Shown here: positions 1 through 5,566 of the stretch, piece after piece
Position numbering within the stretch: position 1 is the stretch's first letter
Layout of the letters: the number at the start of each line of letters is the position of its first letter
Assembly (NCBI GenBank): GCA_030609865.1
Contig: JAUWSZ010000215.1
Coordinates: 1-5,566, forward strand
From: a bacterium
Lineage (GTDB): Bacteria; Desulfobacterota; DSWW01
Direction: 5' to 3'
Length of the DNA: 5,566 nucleotides
The notes under the pieces: model-generated
Databases searched by the model: none
Seen by the model: only the letters and a program-made list of their open reading frames with translations
What the model was told of the DNA's origin: nothing
Position numbers and translations under genes: made by a program

Positions 1-1
1 C

Positions 2-634
2 GGGTTTGCCCTGACCTTTGACGGCCAGCAGGCCTCGCTGTGGGAAGGCCTCTTGACCGCTCCTATCAACACCACAAGTGGGGACGAAGCGATCGAGTGG
101 GTCGGGAGGCCCGGCGCAAGGATCCTGGAGTTGGCGTTCGGCCCTTGCGGCACCTTCCCGAAGCTGCTCGAGGCCATCGGTGAAAAGGGGGAGATCCATG
201 GTGTGGACAATTCACACTATTACGTGGAGCGAGCGAAGGAGGAATTCCGGAACGAGCCCAGGATCAGACGCCTTGTGGAAGCAGATGTCAATGACGGCCT
301 CTCCTACTTCGAGGAGGACACGTTCGACGGGGTGATGTTCATGGGTACCCTCCAGTTTGTGAAGGATCCTCCTCGACTTTTCAACGAATTCAAGCGAATC
401 ATCAAGAGGCGAGGAAAACTTGCACTGGGAGCATTTCACACGAACAAACCGTGCTTCTCAAATCCGGCCCTTCATCTCCACATGAATATGTTCGATCCCC
501 CGGCATTCGAATACCCGGCCCAAGACGTCCAGACGTGGCTCCGGGAAACAGGCTTTGAAACGAACATTACGGTGGAGTTCGGGAGTTACTGCTCCCTGTA
601 TGCAGAAAACCTGCCCGAGATAGCCTTTGGCTGA
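2..634 (+). CDS. SAM-dependent class I methyltransferase, 5'-truncated by window edge
   Basis: Likely transfers a methyl group from S-adenosylmethionine to an unidentified acceptor; cytosolic, with no signal peptide or membrane segment in the visible part. The Rossmann methyltransferase pattern is in order: motif I region ILELAFGPCGTF (bases 122-157), the acidic end of beta-2 in GVDNS (about 200-214), an EADVNDG segment (about 278-298), then FDGVMFMGTLQFVKD and a helix leading to RRGKLALGAFH, as in Methyltransf_11/25-type proteins. Motif I is degenerate: the first glycine of the usual E/D-x-G-x-G-x-G is replaced. A TTG at 53 could serve as a start, but the frame is open without a stop from base 2 (GFALTFDGQQASLWEGLL...) and that stretch reads like the helix normally preceding motif I, so the gene most likely begins upstream of the window. 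Its TGA (632-634) lies inside the next gene, giving an 8-bp overlap and probable translational coupling. The substrate cannot be deduced; amine, carboxyl, hydroxyl or carbon methylation are all possible. Confidence 0.8.
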   Translation, partial: GFALTFDGQQASLWEGLLTAPINTTSGDEAIEWVGRPGARILELAFGPCGTFPKLLEAIGEKGEIHGVDNSHYYVERAKEEFRNEPRIRRLVEADVNDGLSYFEEDTFDGVMFMGTLQFVKDPPRLFNEFKRIIKRRGKLALGAFHTNKPCFSNPALHLHMNMFDPPAFEYPAQDVQTWLRETGFETNITVEFGSYCSLYAENLPEIAFG

Positions 635-3524
635 TGAAAGAGAGAACCCACCCGTCGTGAACGAGTCCGACGCATACACGTACTACTGCAGGCCGGACCT
701 GGGGGAGTTCCTGAAGGCCATCCGACTGGACATCCCCTACCACCGGGCCAGCGGGGATTACCTCTACTATCTGCAGGACGATCAAGAGGTCGGGGTCCTG
801 GATCTGCTTGGAGGTTACGGAGCCTTGATCCTGGGGCACAACCACCCAGAGATCGTCCAAGCCGCAAAAGAACTCCTGGAAAAGGGGACCCCGATCCATG
901 CCCAGGCCTCGATTCGTTCAGCGTCAGCACTCCTGGCAAAAAGGCTTTCCGATGTTGCGCGCTCGTTCTCGGGCGAAACCTATGTGGTCACCTTTGGGAA
1001 CTCAGGCGCAGAGGCAGTGGAAGCGGCCATCAAACATGCGACTCTGGAGATCAGCCGGAAAATCGAACGGATCCTCAGAGACATCGAACACAGATTCACA
1101 AGGCTGGAGGATGGGCTCGAGAAGAACAGCTGCTATTTGCCAAAAAACGCGTTGAATGAATCCATTTTTGGAAGAAGCGGAATGGAGGTCCGAAGCCTCG
1201 AGGATCTCCGTGCTCACGTCCTGCGGCACAACAGCCTGGTCTTCCAGCGTCCTCCCGCATTCCTTGCGCTCGAAGGATCCTTCCACGGGAAGACCGTGGG
1301 GGCACTCCACCTCACCGCGAACCTCACGTACCGGGAGCCTTTCCAAAGGCTCGGCCTGAAGGCAAAATTCCTGAGAAGAGACGATATCGAGGATTTTGAC
1401 CGTGCCCTTACAGAGGAGATTCGACCGTACTATAGCGTGGACCTTGATGAGAGAGGGCATATCCGGGTTCTGAAGCAAGAATTCCTCAATGTATCCGCCT
1501 GTATCGTAGAGCCAATCCAGGGAGAGGGAGGGATCCGGCCGCTGGCCAGATCGTACCTGAAGAAGCTGCAGGAACGGTGCTCCTCGAACGACATTCCTCT
1601 GATCCTGGATGAAATCCAGACCGGGATGGGGAGAACAGGGAGCATTCTGTACGCCCATAAGTTGGGAATCAAGGGAGACTATTATCTTCTTTCAAAAGGC
1701 CTTGGCGGCGGACTCGCGAAGATTTCCGCCCTTCTGATTGCTCAAAGGCGGTACAAGCCTGAATTTTCCTTGCTTCACACTTCCACCTACGCAGAGGACG
1801 ATTTCTCTTCGACGGTCGCACGGAAGGCTCTGGATATTCTGGAAGGCGATGATGGCGCCCTCCTGACGATGTGTGAAGAAAAGGGCCGGTATTTGATCGA
1901 GGGGTTGCGAAAGATCCAAGACCGGTATCCCGAGGTGATCAAGGAGGTACGTGGTGACGGGTTGATGATCGGCCTGGAATTTCAGGACCAGTACCATTCC
2001 TCAAGCAACATACTCCGCCAGCTCAGCCACCAATCCGATCTCGTTTATTGTATCGCCGGCCATTTGCTGCAGGAGCACAGGATCCGTGTAGCCCCCACCC
2101 TGAGTCAGAGCTTTACCCTACGCGTGGAACCTTCCCTCTTGATCCCCTATGTGGAAATGGACAGGTTCCTTTCAGCCATTGAACAAGTTGCAGAAATCCT
2201 CCACTACAGGGACACCTTCCATCTCTGCAAGTACATCGTGGGGATGGAGACCCCCTCCGAGCGACCCGAGGTTCTGGACTATCGGCACAACCGGGTGGAA
2301 GACCCCTCTTCGGAGAAGGCAAGGAGAGTGGCCTTCATTGGCCACTTCATCGAAGCAAGACACTGTGCTGATTATGACGAAGCCTTGAAGCGGATGCAGG
2401 AGGACAAACTCGATCAATTTCTTCGCAGGATGGAGCGCCGAATCAAACCCTGCATACTCAGCCGGGTGAATGTGAGGTCCAGGCTGGGGGATGTAGTGAA
2501 CTTCAACTTCATCGGCTTAACGCTCACTTCGCGCCGGATCGTTGAGTTGATGCAAGCGGGTGACCTGGCCTTTGTCAGGAAACTCATCGACGAAGGCATA
2601 GAACTGGCGAGGAAATGCGGCTGTATCGCCGTCGGCCTGGGGCAGTATACGTCCATCGTCACCCGCAACTGTACGGATCTTATCGAAAAAGATATGGCCA
2701 TCACCTCCGGGAACTCGCTGACGGTTGCGATGGGGATCGAGGGACTCCTGAAAGCAGCCCAAGAAAAAGGGATCGCCCTGGGCGCCACGACACTTGGCGT
2801 CGTAGGTGCCGGCGGCAACATCTGTCGAGTATACTCGAGTATCATGGCGGACAAGGTCCACCAAATGGTCCTTTTCGGGAATCCGCGACCTGGAGCGGCA
2901 CAGAAGTGCTATCAGACCGCATTCAGCATCTATCGAGATCTGATCGAAGAAATGCGTTATCGCCAAGGGGAAGAACTGGAAGGGATTGGGGCAAACATCT
3001 ATGACACCAAGAGCGTCCAGGCGTTACTCAGGAAGAAGGAGGTAGGAAACGAACCGGGCAGAGCCCTATTCTACAGCTTGAGAGAAGAGTTGGGTGAGGA
3101 CCGATTCATTCGCATCTCCCAGGATCTGGGGGAACTCAGGGAGACCCCTCTGCTCGTCACTGCAGCGAACGCAGCAGAGCCGTTCATCGGTCCTGAGCAT
3201 CTCCGTCAGGATGCTGTCGTCCTCGACATCGCCGTCCCCATGAATACTCGGCCCGAAACAGAACAACAACGTCCCGACGTACTCGTGATACAAGGCGGCA
3301 TCGTGAAGCTCCCTTACGGAGAGGATGTTGGTGTCAAGGCCATCCCCCTCAAGCCTGGGACCGTATTCGCGTGCATGGCCGAGACGATGCTCCTGGGACT
3401 TGCCGACATGGGAACCCATTACTCGTACGGGGACATTCAGAAAAAACAGGTGAAAAAGATCGGTGAGATTGCGAGCATTCACGGATTCACCCTCGCGGAT
3501 TACAGGACACAGAAGTCCTTCTGA
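627..3524 (+). CDS. Fused class III aminotransferase / acyl-ACP reductase-like protein (probable acyl thioester to alkylamine enzyme)
   Basis: 965 residues, two catalytic parts. Residues about 30-520 are a class III PLP aminotransferase: GNSGAE (124-129), FHGK (219-222), EPIQGEGG (295-302), LDEIQTGMGRTG with PLP-pyridine aspartate D328, SKGLGGG with Schiff-base lysine K357, and HTSTY (384-388) contributing the phosphate-binding threonine. Residues about 565-965 match cyanobacterial-type acyl-ACP reductase: FIGHF (570-574), ITSGNSLT, nucleotide-binding GAGGN (727-731), LVTAAN, IQGGIVKLP, and FACMAETMLL holding C916, which aligns by eye with the acyl-accepting cysteine of AAR; IGEIASIHGF follows. 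Inferred role: reduce an acyl thioester to an aldehyde using NAD(P)H, then transaminate it to a primary amine, as proposed for PigE and TamH. Two helical insertions are present, at about 139-208 and 753-832. The start is TTG at 627 (weak GAGA at 617-620), the first possible after an in-frame TAG; GTG at 657 is an alternative. Domain calls are firm; the combined reaction is inference. Confidence 0.9.
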   Translation: MADERENPPVVNESDAYTYYCRPDLGEFLKAIRLDIPYHRASGDYLYYLQDDQEVGVLDLLGGYGALILGHNHPEIVQAAKELLEKGTPIHAQASIRSASALLAKRLSDVARSFSGETYVVTFGNSGAEAVEAAIKHATLEISRKIERILRDIEHRFTRLEDGLEKNSCYLPKNALNESIFGRSGMEVRSLEDLRAHVLRHNSLVFQRPPAFLALEGSFHGKTVGALHLTANLTYREPFQRLGLKAKFLRRDDIEDFDRALTEEIRPYYSVDLDERGHIRVLKQEFLNVSACIVEPIQGEGGIRPLARSYLKKLQERCSSNDIPLILDEIQTGMGRTGSILYAHKLGIKGDYYLLSKGLGGGLAKISALLIAQRRYKPEFSLLHTSTYAEDDFSSTVARKALDILEGDDGALLTMCEEKGRYLIEGLRKIQDRYPEVIKEVRGDGLMIGLEFQDQYHSSSNILRQLSHQSDLVYCIAGHLLQEHRIRVAPTLSQSFTLRVEPSLLIPYVEMDRFLSAIEQVAEILHYRDTFHLCKYIVGMETPSERPEVLDYRHNRVEDPSSEKARRVAFIGHFIEARHCADYDEALKRMQEDKLDQFLRRMERRIKPCILSRVNVRSRLGDVVNFNFIGLTLTSRRIVELMQAGDLAFVRKLIDEGIELARKCGCIAVGLGQYTSIVTRNCTDLIEKDMAITSGNSLTVAMGIEGLLKAAQEKGIALGATTLGVVGAGGNICRVYSSIMADKVHQMVLFGNPRPGAAQKCYQTAFSIYRDLIEEMRYRQGEELEGIGANIYDTKSVQALLRKKEVGNEPGRALFYSLREELGEDRFIRISQDLGELRETPLLVTAANAAEPFIGPEHLRQDAVVLDIAVPMNTRPETEQQRPDVLVIQGGIVKLPYGEDVGVKAIPLKPGTVFACMAETMLLGLADMGTHYSYGDIQKKQVKKIGEIASIHGFTLADYRTQKSF

Positions 3525-4967
3525 CTACTCTATGAATCGCCCATCCACGGTATAGCGGTCTCTTTCAGCAGCCTCGAGGATGGGGAGATAGTTGGCGATG
3601 GATCGTTCGAGTGCCCTGATTCTGCCTCTGAGATTGTGTCCTTGAGCCGCGACCTGAAACCGCCCCTGGAGCAGATGCGCGAGGATCTGTTTGCCGCTCA
3701 CCGCCTCCCTGTGGACTCGCATGATCTCCCTTTGCAGAAGGCTCGGCTTCATGTTCTTGGGAAAGTAGACCACGTAAATCCCGTTGAAGTATCTCCAGTC
3801 TTCCACGATGCGGGCATTCAGTTCCGCGCCCGCGTCTTCGGTGGGCATCATGAACTTCGGGAAGATCCAGAAACCGTCAAGCCTCGTTTTTTGGGCGAAC
3901 TCATAGATTTCCTGGCACGAGTCGAGGTGGTCCGGGTCCATTCCGACGATGAAGGAGGCAAGGACGTGGATTTTGTCTCCGTGGATTCTGTCGACGGCCC
4001 ACTCGATATACTCCCGATCAACACCTTTGCCCAGGGATCGGAGACTCTCGTTGTTGAGCGATTCAAACCCGATCAGCAGGGTCCTCACCCCTGCCTTCCG
4101 CAGGAGATGCAGCATGTCGGGATCCTCTGCAACCTCGAAGCGTGAGAACGCAAAGAACTTGATCCCCAGATTCTCCGCGATGATCCTCTCCAGCAGTCTC
4201 TTGGTACGCGCAGGATTGGCTGTGAAGTAGTTGTCGACAATGAAGAAGGAATTCCCGTACTTGCGCCTGCGTCTGAGATCCTCGATGACGCTCTCGACGC
4301 TCCTTGTCCTGTAGGCTGATCCGAACATCCGGGTCACCACACAGAAATTGCACTTGTGTGGGCATCCCCGGGAGGTCTGCAAGGTTGGCAAAGGCAGGAG
4401 TCTTCTTTGCGCAGCCAGAAACTTTGGCATTCTCGCAAGATCGTCATACCCCCTCACAAGGGAGTAGTCCGGAATCGTCTCAAAGGAGGAAACACATCCC
4501 CTCTCGGGCGTATGCACGATCTCGCCAGCCTCGACATAGGCGACCCCTCTGATCTCAGAGAGATCTCTGCCTTCCACAATTCCTTCCACCAGTTCTGGAA
4601 GGGTCTCGTCACCCTCTCCCTTTGCGATGACCAGAAACGGCAGCCTTCTGAGCAGTTCGTCCGCCATGTAGGTGGCAAAGGTACCCCCCACAACCATGGG
4701 AATCGACCACGTCTCGTGAATTCGCGAGGCCAGTTCCTTGAATCTCTCCCAGGAAGGCGCAATCATGGTGAAGCACACCAGATCCGACTCCGCGACACGG
4801 TTCCAGTCGATCGGTCCGACCCTTTCGATGAAGACCTCGGCGTCGTGGCCGCAATCCCGGACAATGGTGGCCAGAAGGGGCAACCCGTACATGGGCATGA
4901 CCACTTGGTCAGCGAGATTCGGGTCTGGATTGGAGGGGAAGATAAAGGTAACCTTGGCCCTTCTCAT
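3525..4967 (-). CDS. B12-binding domain radical SAM protein
   Basis: 480 residues, a complete class B (cobalamin-binding type) radical SAM enzyme. Residues about 25-135 form the B12-binding-like Rossmann domain: YGLPLLATIVRDCGHDAEVF, then SDLVCFTMIAPSW, VVGGTFATYMADELL and AKGEGDETLPELV. I see no DxHxxG cobalamin-ligating motif, which is common in this subgroup. The radical SAM core starts at TSRGCPHKCNFC, whose C202, C206 and C209 (CxxxCxxC) should bind the [4Fe-4S] cluster that cleaves SAM to a 5'-deoxyadenosyl radical. FFIVDNYFTANPARTKRLLE (241-260), FFAFSRFEVA and LLIGFESLNNESL are typical core segments. The C-terminal region (about 385-425, including YFPKNMKPSLLQREIMRV) resembles the tail of HpnP/HpnJ-like B12 radical SAM proteins. 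The ATG at 4967 has GAGAGG eight bases upstream and a promoter further up. The stop (complement of CTA at 3525-3527) directly abuts the fusion gene's TGA. Substrate unknown; methylation or rearrangement of a lipid or natural product is typical of the family. Confidence 0.9.
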   Translation of the reverse strand: MRRAKVTFIFPSNPDPNLADQVVMPMYGLPLLATIVRDCGHDAEVFIERVGPIDWNRVAESDLVCFTMIAPSWERFKELASRIHETWSIPMVVGGTFATYMADELLRRLPFLVIAKGEGDETLPELVEGIVEGRDLSEIRGVAYVEAGEIVHTPERGCVSSFETIPDYSLVRGYDDLARMPKFLAAQRRLLPLPTLQTSRGCPHKCNFCVVTRMFGSAYRTRSVESVIEDLRRRRKYGNSFFIVDNYFTANPARTKRLLERIIAENLGIKFFAFSRFEVAEDPDMLHLLRKAGVRTLLIGFESLNNESLRSLGKGVDREYIEWAVDRIHGDKIHVLASFIVGMDPDHLDSCQEIYEFAQKTRLDGFWIFPKFMMPTEDAGAELNARIVEDWRYFNGIYVVYFPKNMKPSLLQREIMRVHREAVSGKQILAHLLQGRFQVAAQGHNLRGRIRALERSIANYLPILEAAERDRYTVDGRFIE

Positions 4968-4975
4968 GTCCTGGA

Positions 4976-4981
4976 CCTCTC
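4976..4981 (-). promoter_or_regulatory. Shine-Dalgarno site of the radical SAM gene
   Basis: On the minus strand this reads GAGAGG, eight bases before the ATG at 4967, which supports that start. The site overlaps a short self-complementary stretch (4978-4989; TCTCT, two bases, AGAGA) that could partly hide it in the mRNA, although the stem is only four or five pairs. Confidence 0.6.
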
Positions 4982-5010
4982 TGAAGAGACGAGATGAAAG
5001 TCCTCACCAG

Positions 5011-5039
5011 ATTGTGATGCTCTCCCCTGTCGAAGTCAA
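5011..5039 (-). promoter_or_regulatory. Sigma-70-like promoter for the radical SAM gene
   Basis: On the minus strand, TTGACT (complement of 5034-5039, five of six consensus bases) is separated by 17 bases from CACAAT (complement of 5011-5016, four of six). The predicted start near 5004 gives a leader of about 37 bases before the ATG at 4967. It is arranged back to back with the promoter at 5097-5126, with about 57 bases between the two -35 elements where a shared regulator could bind. I see no clear operator palindrome there. Confidence 0.45.
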
Positions 5040-5096
5040 CAAGATAGGCTGCGTGCAAAGGGTGGGGGTTCGCTCGCGCGGGAGATGGGCGTGCGT

Positions 5097-5126
5097 TTGA
5101 TCCCCGGTTTTCTAATCTGCTATGAT
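5097..5126 (+). promoter_or_regulatory. Sigma-70-like promoter with extended -10, for the crotonase gene
   Basis: A -35-like TTGATC (5097-5102, four of six consensus bases) is followed after 18 bases by TATGAT (5121-5126, five of six). The bases just before the -10 are TGC (5118-5120), giving the extended -10 pattern TGnTATGAT. Transcription would start near 5133, leaving a short purine-rich leader of about 33 bases with AAAGGA before the ATG at 5166. Seen in sequence; activity is inferred. Confidence 0.55.
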
Positions 5127-5165
5127 TCATAACTCTCCGGGAAAAAAAGGGAAAGGAAACGGAAA

Positions 5166-5566
5166 ATGATTCGGCTGGAAAAACAGGACGGTGTCGGCAT
5201 CATGACGATGGACTACGAGCGCGAAAACAGGTTCCACCCGGACTTCCTCAGGGCAATGATGGACGGGCTCGACGAAGCGGAGAAGGACCCGGAGGTCAGG
5301 GCGATCGTCCTCACCGGAGGGGACCCCAAGTTTTTCTCGAACGGACTCGACCTGGACTGGCTCACGGCCAACGGCGACGACATGGACAAGGTGCTCGGCT
5401 ACCTGAAGCTCGTAAACGACATGTTCAAGAGATGGACCCTCTATCCGAAACCGACGGTGGCGGCCCTGAACGGGCACACCTTTGCGGCCGGCCTCTTCAT
5501 GGCCGCGCACATCGATTTCCGCTTCATGCGTGAAGACCGGGGATGGATCTGCATGCCGGAGGTGGA
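5166..5566 (+). CDS. Enoyl-CoA hydratase/isomerase (crotonase) family protein, probable enoyl-CoA delta-isomerase type, 3'-truncated by window edge
   Basis: The first 133 codons of a crotonase-fold protein (families are usually about 250 residues), with no stop before the right edge. The strand order is typical: an N-terminal beta segment (IRLEKQDGVGIMTMD), a helix ending in EAEKDPEVRAIVLTGG, then FFSNGLDLDW (56-65), the first oxyanion-hole segment, and ALNGHTFAAGLFMAAHIDFR (100-119), the second oxyanion-hole loop and helix. The FFSNGLDL form, the AAG in place of the hydratase-type GGG, and the following MREDRGWICMPEV resemble enoyl-CoA delta3-delta2 isomerases. E132 in the PEV motif is then the likely single catalytic acid/base; the glutamate expected at the upstream hydratase position is not evident. 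Inferred role: moving the double bond of unsaturated fatty acyl-CoA during beta-oxidation or lipid remodelling. The ATG is preceded by AAAGGA at 5152-5157 (8-base spacing) and a strong-looking promoter at 5097-5126. Hydratase activity cannot be excluded. Confidence 0.85.
   Translation, partial: MIRLEKQDGVGIMTMDYERENRFHPDFLRAMMDGLDEAEKDPEVRAIVLTGGDPKFFSNGLDLDWLTANGDDMDKVLGYLKLVNDMFKRWTLYPKPTVAALNGHTFAAGLFMAAHIDFRFMREDRGWICMPEV

Noticed and set aside
53..634. The methyltransferase as a complete 193-residue gene starting at TTG 53
   Set aside because: The frame stays open to the left window edge with sensible coding sequence, and there is no convincing Shine-Dalgarno site before the TTG; a truncated longer gene is more likely.
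2414..2966. Long minus-strand open frames across the AAR-like domain
   Set aside because: They lie antisense to a clearly conserved coding region, lack recognisable motifs and are explained by GC-rich codon bias in the real gene.
3504..3519. Small inverted repeat AGGAC/GTCCT with a 6-base loop at the end of the fusion gene, as a terminator
   Set aside because: Only five pairs, inside the coding sequence and not followed by a T-run; too weak for an intrinsic terminator.
3636..4145. 169-codon plus-strand open frame opposite the radical SAM gene
   Set aside because: It is the shadow of the conserved minus-strand gene and shows no domain motif or plausible ribosome site.
5140..5165. Purine-rich A/G tract before the crotonase start as a riboswitch or special regulatory element
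   Set aside because: It is short and unstructured, and is well explained as an A-rich leader with a Shine-Dalgarno site.
5127..5510. Minus-strand frame of 127 codons opposite the crotonase gene
   Set aside because: The plus strand carries clear crotonase motifs in the same stretch; the minus-strand translation shows no family features.

Overview
The window looks bacterial: densely packed genes, Shine-Dalgarno sites, and a GC content I judge by eye to be in the mid-to-upper 50s percent. The mix of a B12-type radical SAM protein, an enoyl-CoA isomerase-like protein and a large lipid-modifying fusion would suit an anaerobic or facultative Gram-negative lineage such as Desulfobacterota or relatives. 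That is an impression from gene content, not a demonstrated placement. I see no rRNA, tRNA, CRISPR array, insertion sequence or long repeat.

Layout. (1) Bases 2-634, plus strand: a SAM-dependent methyltransferase whose frame is open to the left edge, so its true start lies outside the window. (2) Bases 627-3524, plus strand, overlapping the methyltransferase by 8 bp: a 965-residue fusion. An N-terminal class III PLP aminotransferase is joined to a C-terminal domain related to cyanobacterial-type long-chain acyl-ACP reductase (AAR). (3) Bases 3525-4967, minus strand, abutting the fusion tail to tail with no spacer: a B12-binding-type radical SAM enzyme. (4) Bases 4968-5165: a 198-bp divergent intergenic region with a plausible sigma-70 promoter for each flanking gene. 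(5) Bases 5166-5566, plus strand: the first 133 codons of a crotonase-superfamily protein of the enoyl-CoA delta-isomerase type, cut off by the right edge.

The central find is the fusion. An AAR-type domain reduces a fatty acyl thioester to an aldehyde, and a class III omega-aminotransferase can convert an aldehyde to a primary amine. The two domains in one chain suggest a self-contained acyl-thioester-to-alkylamine enzyme, by analogy with the reductase/transaminase proteins of prodigiosin and tambjamine biosynthesis (PigE, TamH). The overlapping methyltransferase is probably translationally coupled and may tailor the product or a partner. No pyrrole, bipyrrole or carrier-protein genes appear here, so the product is unknown. 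The radical SAM and isomerase genes have their own promoters; any link to the amine pathway is only by proximity.
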